A stretch of DNA of 64,000 nucleotides from Betaproteobacteria bacterium (GTDB lineage: Bacteria; Pseudomonadota; Gammaproteobacteria; Burkholderiales; Ga0077523), in the NCBI GenBank assembly GCA_016713305.1, contig JADJPK010000011.1:1-64000 (forward strand), written 5' to 3'. Of this stretch, positions 27,675 to 37,073 are shown piece by piece (positions within the stretch are counted from its first letter, which is position 1; each line of letters starts with the position of its first letter). The notes beneath the pieces were generated by a model. It saw only the letters and a program-made list of their open reading frames with translations. It was not told where the DNA came from and searched no databases. The position numbers and the translations under genes are program-made.

Positions 27675-29132
27675 TTGAGCAGAGTTCTCGTTCGTTTCGG
27701 TGCGGCCGCGCTGTTCGCCTGCACGGTGCTGGCGGCTTTCCCGCTTCGCGCGGAGGTCTTCGATCTGGTGATCGAGCACGGCCGGGTGATCGACCCTGAA
27801 TCCGGACTGGACGCCGTGCGGCACGTCGGCATTCAGGGCGGTGTCATCCGTGCCGTGAGCGAGAACCCCCTGCTCGGCAGGCGCACCATCGACGCATCGG
27901 GGCTCGTGGTGGCGCCGGGTTTCATCGATCTGCACTGGCACGGGGTCAAGCCCGAGTCGCACCGCTATCAGGCCATGGACGGTGTCACCGCGTCGTTCGA
28001 ACTCGAAGTGGGCGTGGCCGACGTGGACCAGTGGTATCGCAGCCGCGAAGGCCGGGAACCCATCCACTATGGCGTTGCCGTCGGGCACATACCGGTGCGG
28101 ATGGCCGTGAAGGGCGACACCGGTGAATTCCTGCCGAGCGGTCCCGGTGCCAAGGCGGAGTTGACGCCCGACGATCTGGCCGAGGTGCTTCGCCGCATGG
28201 ACGAGGGCCTGCGGCGAGGCGCCGTCGCCGTGGGGCTGGGCATCGTCTACACGCCCGCGGCGAATTCCTGGGAACTGCTGGAAGTCTTCCGGCTCGCGGC
28301 CCGCCACGGGGCCTTCACGCACGTCCACGTGCGCGGCGCATCCAGCGCGGCGGGCGCCGGGGCGGACCGGGAGGCGGGTCTGCTGGAGGTGATCGCCCTG
28401 TCGGCTGCCACCGGGGCGCCCGTTCACGTCGCGCACATCCAGAGCAGCGGTCAGGGGTCGACGTCCCGCATGCTGCAGATCATCCAGGACGCGCGTTCGC
28501 ACGGACTGGACGTGACGACGGAGTGCTACCCGTATACCGCCGGGGCGACACGGATCGAATCCTTCCTGTTCGACACCTGGTACGAGCGGCCCGATGCGGA
28601 CTATGCCAAGCTCCAGTGGATGAAGACGGGCGAGCGGCTCACGCGGGAATCGTTCCGGCGCTATCGCGAACAGGGAGGCCTGGTGCTGATCCACGCCAAT
28701 ACCGAGGACGTCGTGCGGGCTGCCGTCGCGAGCCCCCTGACGATGATCGCGAGCGACGGCTTCGACGTGTCGCCGGGCGAGGGGCATCCGCGGTCGGCAG
28801 GGACCTTCTCGCGGATCCTCGGGCGCTACGTGCGCGAGGAAAACCTGCTGACTCTTCCCCAGGCGCTCGCCAAGATGACGCTGGAGCCTGCGCGGCGGTT
28901 GCAGGGCCGGGTCCCCAGCATGCGGAACAAGGGCCGCATCCGGGAGGGCGCCGACGCCGACATCACGATCTTCGACGCGGCACGGATTGCCGACCGCGCG
29001 ACTTACGAGCAGCCGGACCGCTATTCGGAAGGCATCGAGTACGTGCTGGTGGAAGGCGAGGCCGTCGTCTTCAAGGGCCGGTTCAACGAGAACCTTCGCC
29101 GCGGGCGCGCGATCCGGGCACCGCAGCGATGA
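27675..29132 (+). CDS. Exported D-aminoacylase-like amidohydrolase
   Basis: About 485 residues. The signal peptide reads LSRVLVRFGAAALFACTVLA with a cleavage site near LRA. The metal-dependent barrel follows: FIDLHWHGV (HxH), FTHVHVRGAS, VHVAHIQSSGQG and the Asp of MIASDGFDVS. The C-terminal beta domain has NKGRIREGADADITIFD. The family cleaves N-acyl-D-amino acids, and this member would work in the periplasm. I chose the TTG at 27675 because GAGGAG lies at good distance and the signal peptide then begins cleanly; ATGs at 27615 and 27648 are possible. It overlaps the glycosyltransferase start by ATGA. Confidence 0.82.
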   Translation: MSRVLVRFGAAALFACTVLAAFPLRAEVFDLVIEHGRVIDPESGLDAVRHVGIQGGVIRAVSENPLLGRRTIDASGLVVAPGFIDLHWHGVKPESHRYQAMDGVTASFELEVGVADVDQWYRSREGREPIHYGVAVGHIPVRMAVKGDTGEFLPSGPGAKAELTPDDLAEVLRRMDEGLRRGAVAVGLGIVYTPAANSWELLEVFRLAARHGAFTHVHVRGASSAAGAGADREAGLLEVIALSAATGAPVHVAHIQSSGQGSTSRMLQIIQDARSHGLDVTTECYPYTAGATRIESFLFDTWYERPDADYAKLQWMKTGERLTRESFRRYREQGGLVLIHANTEDVVRAAVASPLTMIASDGFDVSPGEGHPRSAGTFSRILGRYVREENLLTLPQALAKMTLEPARRLQGRVPSMRNKGRIREGADADITIFDAARIADRATYEQPDRYSEGIEYVLVEGEAVVFKGRFNENLRRGRAIRAPQR

Positions 29133-30289
29133 GCGATTCGCCGGAGCAGTCGTCGCGAGACCCACGTCCCCTGGTCGCGCACGTGATCCACAGGCTTTCG
29201 GTGGGCGGGCTCGAGAACGGGCTCGTCAATCTCATCAACCGCCTGCCGGAGTCCGGCTGGCGGCACGCGATCGTCTGCATCGAGGACTACACCGACTTCA
29301 GCGCGCGCATCCGGCGCAGCGACGTCCGGCTGTTCGCGATGAATCGCAGTTCGCAGGGCGTGAGAAGGATGCGCTGGTCGCTGTTCAGGCTGTTCCGCAG
29401 CCTGCGTCCGGACATCGTGCACACCCGCAACATGTCGGCTCTCGACGCGCTGCTTCCCGCCATGCTCGCGGGTGTGCGCCATCGCGTCCACGGCGAGCAC
29501 GGGCGCGATGCCGACGATCCGAACGGCGAGAACCGCAAGAACATCCTGCTGCGCAAGCTGCATCGCCCGCTGATCGGGCACTACATCACGGTCTCCCGCG
29601 ATCTGCAGCGCTATCTCGTCGACCGGATCGCCGTTCCCCCCGAGCGCATCACGCAGATCTACAACGGTGTGGACACCACTCGCTTTTCGCCCGCGGGCCC
29701 TTCCTTGCTGCCGGTCGCCCCCGAAGGTTTCGATGTGCACGGACGCATGGTCATCGGAACCGTCGGACGCATGGACCCGGTCAAGGATCAGGTCTCCCTC
29801 CTGCGGGCCGCGGCGCGGCTTCTTTCGGCCCATCCGGACTGGCGCAGCCGGCTGCGGGTGATGATCGTCGGAGATGGATCGCTCATGAACGACCTCCGCG
29901 TGCTCGCGCAGTCGTTGGGCATCGGGTCGCTGGTCTGGTTTCCCGGCGCCACCGACCGCGTGGCCGACGCTCTGCGGTCCCTGGACGTCTTCGTGCTCCC
30001 CTCTCTCGGCGAAGGCATCTCCAACACCATCCTGGAGTCGATGGCCACCGGCCTGCCCATCGTCGCCACGCGGGTCGGAGGCAATCCCGAACTGGTGGAG
30101 GAGGGACGCTTCGGTCATCTGTATCCGGCCACGGACGAAACGCGGCTGGCGGAACTTCTGGAAAGCTACCTCGCGGACGAGCAACTGCGCCGCACGCATG
30201 GCGCTGCAGCGCGCGACGCGGCACTCGCCCGGTTCAGTCTGGACGCGATGATGCAAGGCTACAGCGGCGTCTATCGCCGCTGCCTCTGA
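29129..30289 (+). CDS. GT4 glycosyltransferase, PEP-CTERM/exosortase-linked type
   Basis: A 386-residue family-4 glycosyltransferase. The N-terminal block VAHVIHRLSVGGLENGLVNL and the AIVCIEDYTDFSARI stretch match the TIGR03088-like sugar transferases that accompany the XrtA exosortase and exopolysaccharide loci. The donor-binding half shows GTVGRMDPVKDQ and EGISNTILESMATGLPIVAT. It should add a sugar to a lipid-linked glycan in the cytoplasm. No exosortase or other EPS genes are next to it here, so the gene is displaced from its usual cluster. Its ATG overlaps the preceding stop. Confidence 0.87.
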   Translation: MSDSPEQSSRDPRPLVAHVIHRLSVGGLENGLVNLINRLPESGWRHAIVCIEDYTDFSARIRRSDVRLFAMNRSSQGVRRMRWSLFRLFRSLRPDIVHTRNMSALDALLPAMLAGVRHRVHGEHGRDADDPNGENRKNILLRKLHRPLIGHYITVSRDLQRYLVDRIAVPPERITQIYNGVDTTRFSPAGPSLLPVAPEGFDVHGRMVIGTVGRMDPVKDQVSLLRAAARLLSAHPDWRSRLRVMIVGDGSLMNDLRVLAQSLGIGSLVWFPGATDRVADALRSLDVFVLPSLGEGISNTILESMATGLPIVATRVGGNPELVEEGRFGHLYPATDETRLAELLESYLADEQLRRTHGAAARDAALARFSLDAMMQGYSGVYRRCL

Positions 30290-30430
30290 GCTGCCGGAAG
30301 CGCTGCCGCGCGCAGCTCCATCGTGTGCTGCCCTGTGTCCAGGCGCTCCTGCCTGCGCCATTCGCGAATCGCGAATACAATGCCCCCTTGAATCGCTGCT
30401 GGGCCCGCCGGGCCGGATGCGAGGTGTCCG

Positions 30431-31048
30431 TTGCTCAAACCCCAGGATGTCCTGCTGTTGCTGAAGATCGTCGCCCGCGGGCCGGAACCGTGGAGCTACA
30501 GCCAGCTTGCGTGGGAACTCGGGATGTCGGCTTCGGAAGTGCACGCGGGCGTGCGCAGGACGGCGGAGTCCGGTTTGCTGCATGTCGACCAGGGGTGGGG
30601 CGTGCCGGATGCGCGTGGTCTCGACGAATTCCTGGTCCACGGCGTTCGCTATGTGTGGGCGGCGAGGCCGGGCGGGTTGGTGATGGGCATTCCCACCGGG
30701 GCGGCTGCGGAGCCGCTCGCCTCGGCGCTGCCGTCGACAGGCGATCCCCCGACCGTGTGGCCGGATCCGGACGGCGGTCTGCGCGGTCTGTCGCTCGAAC
30801 CGCTCTACAAGTCGGTGCCGGTGGCCGCGCGCCGCGATCCGGTGCTGCACGAACTGCTCGCGCTGGTGGACGGCATTCGCAGCGGTCCGGATCGCGTGCG
30901 GGATCTGGCCGTGCGCCAACTGCGGAAGCGGCTGGGAACTTCAGGGGCCGGCGTGCTTTCCCAGGTCCGCACCCTGCGCGGCGGCGGTGCGGCCTCCACT
31001 TCGAACACATACCAAAATGGCAAAGAAAAGCGGCGGTTACACCGCTGA
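30431..31048 (+). CDS. Winged-helix DNA-binding protein of unknown role
   Basis: A 205-residue protein starting at TTG, preceded by GAGGTG. The first 60 residues form a winged helix: QDVLLLLKIVARG, SYSQLAWELGMSASEVHAGV and RTAESGLLHV. The middle is Pro/Gly rich. The C-terminal region has LYKSVPVAARRDPVLHELLALVDGIRSG and RVRDLAVRQLRKRL. Its 3' end overlaps parE by 32 bp, so it may be translationally linked to it. I recognise the architecture as a MarR/AbiEi-like hypothetical regulator, but not a named family. Confidence 0.65.
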   Translation: MLKPQDVLLLLKIVARGPEPWSYSQLAWELGMSASEVHAGVRRTAESGLLHVDQGWGVPDARGLDEFLVHGVRYVWAARPGGLVMGIPTGAAAEPLASALPSTGDPPTVWPDPDGGLRGLSLEPLYKSVPVAARRDPVLHELLALVDGIRSGPDRVRDLAVRQLRKRLGTSGAGVLSQVRTLRGGGAASTSNTYQNGKEKRRLHR

Positions 31049-33008
31049 AGACATAGAAATCCTGGAAGACCTCGCGCCGATCCTGCATCGGCCGGGCATG
31101 TACACGGACCCCGTCAACCCCAACCACGCGCTGGTCGAGATCATCGACAACGCGGCGGACGAGGGTCTCGCCGGATTCGCCAGGGCCGTCATGGTCACGC
31201 TCCACGAGGATGGCTCCGCGGAGGTCACGGACGACGGACGCGGCATACCCGTCGACGTCCATCCGGTGAAGAAGGTCCCGGCCGTGCAGGTGATCTTCAC
31301 CACGCTGCATTCCGGCGGCAAGTTCCGCAAGACCGACAAGGATGCCGTCTATCGCATTGCGGGGGGGCTTCACGGTGTGGGCGTGTGCGTGAGCAACGCG
31401 CTTTCCACGCGGCTGGAAGTGGACGTCAAGCGCGAAGGGGAGGCGTGGCGGATCGTCTTCGGCGACAACGGCAAGGTGAAGGAACCGTTGCGCCGCACCG
31501 GCGACGCCGGTCCGCGCGAGAGCGGTACGCGCATCCGCTTCTGGCCTGATGCAAGGTATTTCGACTCGCCGAGATTCGTGCCGGCCGACCTGGCGGCGCT
31601 GCTGCGGGCCAAGGCCATGCTCCTGCCTGGCGTGCGCTTCACGCTGCGTGTGGAGAAGGCCGGCAAGTTCGAGTCGACCAACTGGCATTTCCCGGACGGC
31701 ATCCGCGGCTACTTCTCCAGCGCGCTGAGCGGGGCCGAGCCGGTCGCCGTGCCGTTCCTCGGAGAGCGCTACGTCACGGCGCAATCCGAGAGCGACAGCT
31801 TCGCGGAAGGCGAAGGCGCGATGTGGGCGATCGCCTGGACGCCCGATGGCGAGATCACGGCGGAGTCCTACGTCAACATGATTCCCACGCGTCACGGCGG
31901 CACGCACGTGTCCGGCCTGCGCGAGGGCGTGCACGCGGCGATCCGGAATTTCATCGATCTTCATGCGATGGGTCAGCGCGGCCTCAAGGTCGTGCCCGAA
32001 GATGTCTGGTCCCGGGCGAATTTCGTCCTCGCCATCAAGATGCTCGACCCGCAGTTCAAGGGGCAGGTCAAGAACGAGCTCATCTCGCGCGACGCCGTGA
32101 AGCTCGTGGCGCAGATGGTGAGGGATCCGTTCGAACTGTGGCTCAACCAGCACGTGGACGAGGGCAAGCGCATCGCGGAACTGGTGATCCGCCAGGCGAT
32201 GGCCCGCACCCGCGCGGCGCAGAAGGTGGAGCGCCGCAAGAGTTCCGGCGTGGCCGTGCTGCCGGGCAAGCTGACGGACTGCGCCTCCGACGATCCCGAC
32301 CGCAACGAACTCTTCATCGTGGAAGGCGACTCCGCGGGGGGGTCCGCGAAGCAGGCGCGCGACAAGGAATTCCAGGCGGTGCTGCCGCTCAAGGGAAAGC
32401 CCAAGAACACCTGGCAGGACAGCCCCGACACGCTCTACGCGAACAAGGAGATCGAGGCCATTGCACTGGCAATCGGCGTGGATCACCACAAGGGGACGGA
32501 CTCGCCCGATCTGTCAGGTCTGCGCTACCGCAAGATCATCGTGCTCGCGGACGCGGACGTCGACGGTTCCCACATCCAGGTGCTGCTGCTCACCCTGTTC
32601 TTCCGGCACTTTCCCAAGCTCATCGAAGGCGGCCACGTCTTCGTGGCGCAGCCGCCGCTTTTCCGGATCGACGTGCCCGCGCAGGGAAAGAACAAGCCTG
32701 CACGCAAGCTCTACGCGCTCGACCGGCAGGAACTGGCGAGCCTGGAGGAGAAGCTCTCCGACGACGGCGTGCGCGAGGGCGCCTGGTCGGTCAGCCGCTT
32801 CAAGGGGCTGGGCGAGATGAGTCCGGAACAATTGTGGGAGACCACGCTCAATCCCGACACTCGCCGCATGCTGCCGGTGACCGTGGAGGACGGCCAGCTG
32901 GGCGTCTCGACGGACATCTTCAACATGATGATGGCGAGGGAGAACGCGTCGCAGCGCCGGGAATGGATGGAAACCTACGGCAACCTCGTCGACGCGGACA
33001 TTTCCTGA
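31017..33008 (+). CDS. parE: DNA topoisomerase IV subunit B
   Basis: A 663-residue GHKL-ATPase/TOPRIM subunit that, with ParC, decatenates chromosomes. ATP-binding residues are in VEIIDNAADEG, VTDDGRGIPVDVH and AGGLHGVGVCVSNALS. The transducer Lys region precedes FIVEGDSAGGSAKQARDKEFQAVLPLKGK. The TOPRIM metal site is ADADVDGSHIQVLLLT. The length and the short insert-free TOPRIM favour ParE over GyrB. It is intact, in contrast to parC downstream. A small secreted-protein gene separates the two by TGATG overlap on one side and 89 bp on the other. Confidence 0.95.
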   Translation: MAKKSGGYTAEDIEILEDLAPILHRPGMYTDPVNPNHALVEIIDNAADEGLAGFARAVMVTLHEDGSAEVTDDGRGIPVDVHPVKKVPAVQVIFTTLHSGGKFRKTDKDAVYRIAGGLHGVGVCVSNALSTRLEVDVKREGEAWRIVFGDNGKVKEPLRRTGDAGPRESGTRIRFWPDARYFDSPRFVPADLAALLRAKAMLLPGVRFTLRVEKAGKFESTNWHFPDGIRGYFSSALSGAEPVAVPFLGERYVTAQSESDSFAEGEGAMWAIAWTPDGEITAESYVNMIPTRHGGTHVSGLREGVHAAIRNFIDLHAMGQRGLKVVPEDVWSRANFVLAIKMLDPQFKGQVKNELISRDAVKLVAQMVRDPFELWLNQHVDEGKRIAELVIRQAMARTRAAQKVERRKSSGVAVLPGKLTDCASDDPDRNELFIVEGDSAGGSAKQARDKEFQAVLPLKGKPKNTWQDSPDTLYANKEIEAIALAIGVDHHKGTDSPDLSGLRYRKIIVLADADVDGSHIQVLLLTLFFRHFPKLIEGGHVFVAQPPLFRIDVPAQGKNKPARKLYALDRQELASLEEKLSDDGVREGAWSVSRFKGLGEMSPEQLWETTLNPDTRRMLPVTVEDGQLGVSTDIFNMMMARENASQRREWMETYGNLVDADIS

Positions 33009-33535
33009 TGGAAAGGCGAATCCTGATGGCGAAAACGGCTTCCACCCGCCACGCAACGCGGTCGGCTCTCTGGATGGCGGCGGTGTTCCTGGGCACGGCG
33101 TTCTGCGCCGGCGCCGCACCGACGGCGCGGATCATCGAGTCCGGCCTCTATTCCACCGACCCCGTCGCAGATCCGCCCCGCGGCACGCCGGTGGGACGGT
33201 ACCGGTTGCTCGAGCGGACGCAGAAGGTCCCGTTGCGGCTGGGCGTACGCTTCGGTTTCTGCGCGCAGTTCGAAGGTGTCGAGGTGGAAGGAAAGTACAT
33301 GCTTACCGAGATCGTGCGGCATCCGCTCATGGTTCAGCCGAGCGGGATCGAGATCACCGGATGGAACGTTCCGCGCATGTTGAACGTCGAGAACGGGCGG
33401 GGCATCTGGTGCGAGAGCCACGTGCTCACCCAGCCGCACGAACTCGTGCCGGGACGTTGGCGCTTCGTCGTGGGCGATGCCGATGCGGACCTCGTGGTCG
33501 AGGAATTCGACGCGGTCCCGGCGGGCAATCCGTGA
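33008..33535 (+). CDS. Exported protein of unknown function (DUF3859-like)
   Basis: A 175-residue protein with an N-terminal signal segment (ATRSALWMAAVFLGTAFCAG then AAP) and a beta-rich body: ARIIESGLYSTD, LRLGVRFGFCAQFEGVE, LMVQPSGIEITGW and PGRWRFVVGDADADLVVEEF. This resembles DUF3859, whose function is unknown; the assignment is from memory of the pattern. The ATG overlaps the parE stop as TGATG, and parC begins 89 bp later, so it is embedded in the topoisomerase operon. Confidence 0.7.
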   Translation: MERRILMAKTASTRHATRSALWMAAVFLGTAFCAGAAPTARIIESGLYSTDPVADPPRGTPVGRYRLLERTQKVPLRLGVRFGFCAQFEGVEVEGKYMLTEIVRHPLMVQPSGIEITGWNVPRMLNVENGRGIWCESHVLTQPHELVPGRWRFVVGDADADLVVEEFDAVPAGNP

Positions 33536-33624
33536 GGCTCTCCGGCAGATCGACCTCCGCGAGCGGCCCTCTCTCAAATGAATCGACGTCTGCCGGGACG
33601 GCAGGCGGCAAGGAACACTGACCC

Positions 33625-36148
33625 ATGGAAGGACCCAAGGACCAAGGCGATCTGTTCGATGGTACGGAAGGGGGCACCGCGGTTGCGGATTTCCCTCAAG
33701 CTGCCGTCGTGACGGAAGGCGCGAGCGCTCCCGAATCACTCGCAGGCGACATGGCAGATGTGCCCGCTGCGGTGATGCCCGAAGCGCCGAAGACCGGCGA
33801 TGTCGTCGCGGCAGGCGGCTCCGGCGACGGCAGGTTGCCGCCCCATTTTGCACCGATGAGTGGCGAGTTCGGCGACGCCTTGCCGATCGGCAAGTACGCG
33901 TCCCTGCAGTATCTCCAGTACGCCATTGCGACGGTGAAGGATCGCGCGCTGCCGCGAGTGGGCGACGGGCAGAAGCCGGTGCAGGCCCGGATTCTCTACG
34001 CGATGTGGGAGATGGGCGGCCGGTCCGGCACGCCACGCAAGAAGTCGCGCGCGTGGTAGGGGATGTGCTGGGCAAGTTCCACCCCACGGAGACGCATCCG
34101 TCTACGACGCGCTGGTGCGGATCGCCCAGGACTTCACGCTCCGCTATCCGCTGATCGATGGCGAAGGCAACTTCGGCTCGCGCGACGGCGACGATCCGGC
34201 CGCCATGCGGTACACGGAAGCTCGGCTCACGCGCTTCGCCGAGGTGCTGCTCGCGGAGCTGGACCAGGGCACCGTCGACTTCGTCCCGAACTACGACGGT
34301 TCGACCGAGGAACCGTCGGTACTGCCTGCCCGCCTGCCGGTGCTGCTGCTGAACGGCGCGAGCGGAATCGCGGTGGGAATGGCGACGGAGATCCCGAGCC
34401 ACAACCTGGTCGAAGTGGGCAATGCCGCCATCGCCATGTTGCGCAATCCGGGGATCGGCGCCGCCGGCCTGATGGAACACATCCAGGGACCCGATTTTCC
34501 CGGCGGTGCGCAGATCATCTCGCCGCGCGAGGAGATGATCGCCGCCTACGAGAGCGGGCGCGGGTCCGTGCGGACGCGTGCGCGGTGGACGATCGAACGG
34601 CTCGCGCGAGGCCAGTGGCAACTGGTCGTGACGGAACTGCCCCCGGGCACCTCCGCGCGCAAGGTGCTGGAGGAGATCGACGCCCTCACCAATCCGCAGA
34701 CCAAGCCGGGCAAGAAGTCCCTCACGCCGGAGCAGCAGCGGGAGAAGCAGCTGATGCTTTCCATGCTCGACAAGGCGCGCGACGAGTCCGACCGCACCCA
34801 TCCCGTTCGCCTGGTGCTGGAGCCCAAGACTTCACGGGTGGACGAGACCGAGTTCGTCAACCTCATGCTGGCGAAGACGAGTCTCGAGAGCAATGTCTCG
34901 ATCAACATGGTCATGGTCGGTCTGGACGGGCGTCCTACCGGGAAGTCCCTGGCCGTGTTCATGCGCGAGTGGACCGAATTCAGGCTCGAGACGGTGCGCC
35001 GGCGTTCCCGGTTCCGCCTGGACCAGGTGCTCGACCGCATCCACGTGCTCGAGGGACGGATGATCGTCCTGCTCAACGTGGATGCCGTGATCAAGGTGAT
35101 CCGCAACGCGGACGATCCGAAGACCGAGCTGATGTCGGCGTTCTCGCTGACGGAGCGGCAGGCGGAGGATATCCTCGAGATGCGGCTGCGCCAGCTCGCC
35201 AAGCTGGAGCATATCAAGATCGAGAAGGAACTGCAGGACCTGGGCAAGGAGCAGAAGGACCTCGACCGCGTGCTCGGTTCGCGCAAGGAACTCGAGAAGC
35301 TCGTGATCAAGGAGATCGAGGCCGACATCAGGACTTTCGGCGACGCACGGCGGACCGTGATCGAGGTATCGGAGAAGGCGGTCGCGGCGGCGCCGGTCAT
35401 CGACGAGCCGCTCACGGTGATCTTCTCGCGCAACGGCTGGGTGCGTGCACGTCAGGGATGGGAAGTGGACCCGGCGACGCTTTCCTTCAAGGAAGGAGAC
35501 AGCCTCGGCGCGCTGGTCCGCTGCCGCACGGTCGATCCGGTCGTCTTCCTGGATTCGAAGGGGCGCGCCTACAGCATCGCGGCCTCGGAGCTTCCGCCGG
35601 GCCGCGGCGATGGAGCCCCGCATCGTCGCTCGTCGAGGGGCAGGACGGTGCCAAGATCCTCCATTGCGTGGGCGGCAGACCCGACACGGCGCTGCTGATT
35701 GCTTCCAGCGGCGGTTGCGGTTTTCTCTCCCGCTTGTCCGACATGGTGTCCAATCGCCGCGCAGGCCGGGAATTCCTTGCGCTGGACGAAGGCGAGGTTC
35801 CGCTGGCGCCGTTCGTCTACACCGAGGCGCAGGACAACTACATCGCGTGCGTGGCGGACACCGGCAAGCTGCTGCTGGTACGCATCGGCGAGCTCAAGTA
35901 CCAGGCCAAGGGCGCGGCCTCATTCTCATGGGGCTGGACAAGGGCGACCGGCTGGTCGCCGTCGCCGTCTCAATCGGCCCGAACTCATCGTCCGGGGAAC
36001 CGGCAGGGGCGGCAAGGAGAAGGATGTGCAGCTTCGACCCAGGGACATGGGCCATTACGCGGGGGCGAGGGCCCAGAAAGGACGCGTGCTGCCGGACAGG
36101 CTGAAACCCGCGGAGCTCATCGTCGCTCCGCCATCGGAAGGTCACTGA
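33625..36148 (+). CDS. parC: DNA topoisomerase IV subunit A, five frameshifts
   Basis: The breakage-reunion subunit of topoisomerase IV, about 840 residues when joined. It starts with an unusually long Asp/Glu/Ala-rich leader before GKYASLQYLQYAIATVKDRALP. The conserved GDVLGKFHPHGDASVYDALV and the active-site Tyr in AMRYTEARL follow, then the tower and coiled-coil region and a C-terminal blade region ending KPAELIVAPPSEGH. The frame changes at about 34046, 34083, 35620, 35913 and 35980. Each change goes the same way, as expected for one missing base, and four of them lie next to C or G doublets or runs. ParC is normally essential, so I treat these as sequence errors and annotate one gene. 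Confidence 0.88.
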
Positions 36149-36208
36149 CCCCGCACGCGGTCTCGATTTCGGCATCCGCCGGCATCGAACGCCGACGAGG
36201 CCCCGGCT

Positions 36209-36928
36209 TCAGAAGGACTCCGACCAGGGGCGTACGGAGAGTTCGGATGTCCAGCAGCTGCGGTGTTGCCGATGCAGTTCGAGATAGGTGCGCGAGATCG
36301 CGTCCGGATCGAGATCGTTGTCGTCGCGGCGGTCCCCGTTGTATTCGGGGTTCGCGATGGTGCCGTCGATGACGACATGAGCCACGTGAATGCCACGGGG
36401 CGAAAGCTCTCGAGCCACGCTGGCGGCGAGCGCCCGCAACCCGAATTTCGCCATGGCCACTGCCGAGTTCTCGGCATCCGCACGGACGCTGGCGGTCCCG
36501 CCGGTGAAAAGAAGCGTGCCGCGCCTGCGGGGAATCATCCGCCGCGCTGCCTGCTGGGCCACCAGAAATGCGCCGAAGCACCCGGTGCGCCACGATTCCT
36601 CGACCTTGGCGGGGTCCAGCGTGTCGATGGCTCCGCGGTGGCGCGAGCCGACGTTGAACACCACCACTTCGGGGACCAGTCCATCCTGATCGATCTGCGA
36701 GAACAGCGAGGCCGTCACCTCAGGATCGGAACACTCGCCGGTATGCACCCGCGCCCCCGTGTCGCGCGACAGCTGGGCCAATCCGCTTCCATCACGAGCC
36801 ATCAGGATCACCCGCAACCCTTCGAGGGAGAAAAGACGGGCCAGCGATGCGCCGAGACCGTTGCCCGCGCCGACGATGACGGCGGCGGACCGGGGGTTCG
36901 TTGACGTTTCCTTCAGCGGCGAATGCAC
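36209..36928 (-). CDS. SDR-family oxidoreductase
   Basis: About 239 residues from a GTG start, a short-chain dehydrogenase. The dinucleotide motif is VGAGNGLGASLARLF and FNVGSRH stands where NNAG is usual. The expected YxxxK is replaced by NSAVAMAKFGLRALA, so the catalytic Tyr is not present and the Lys remains. This atypical active site is seen in a subset of SDR-like proteins that may bind rather than oxidise substrates. The frame is open to 36997; the start is uncertain. It converges with parC. Confidence 0.78.
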   Translation of the reverse strand: MHSPLKETSTNPRSAAVIVGAGNGLGASLARLFSLEGLRVILMARDGSGLAQLSRDTGARVHTGECSDPEVTASLFSQIDQDGLVPEVVVFNVGSRHRGAIDTLDPAKVEESWRTGCFGAFLVAQQAARRMIPRRRGTLLFTGGTASVRADAENSAVAMAKFGLRALAASVARELSPRGIHVAHVVIDGTIANPEYNGDRRDDNDLDPDAISRTYLELHRQHRSCWTSELSVRPWSESF

Positions 36929-36980
36929 GGGAAGCAGAACGGCCAGGGATCGAGAAGAAAAATTTCGAACGACTTCGGAA

Positions 36981-37014
36981 CCGGACACCACCCTCACAGG
37001 AGCGCGGTGTCCGG
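36981..37014 (-). terminator. Stem-loop downstream of the GTQS-repeat gene
   Basis: CCGGACACC at 36981-36989 pairs with GGTGTCCGG at 37006-37014 (nine pairs, 16-base loop). It lies between the end of the minus-strand GTQS-repeat gene and the SDR start, so it could end that transcript or act in the SDR leader. There is no T-run directly after the stem. Confidence 0.35.
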
Positions 37015-37073
37015 GTGGGGCCGGACCGGCGAACGGTAAATTCTTCGCGAAAAAATCCGGGTCCCTTGGCGGC

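Noticed and set aside
33625..36148. Programmed frameshifting in parC
   Set aside because: Five shifts at unrelated sites without slippery heptamers or downstream structures do not fit programmed recoding. Missing bases explain them better.
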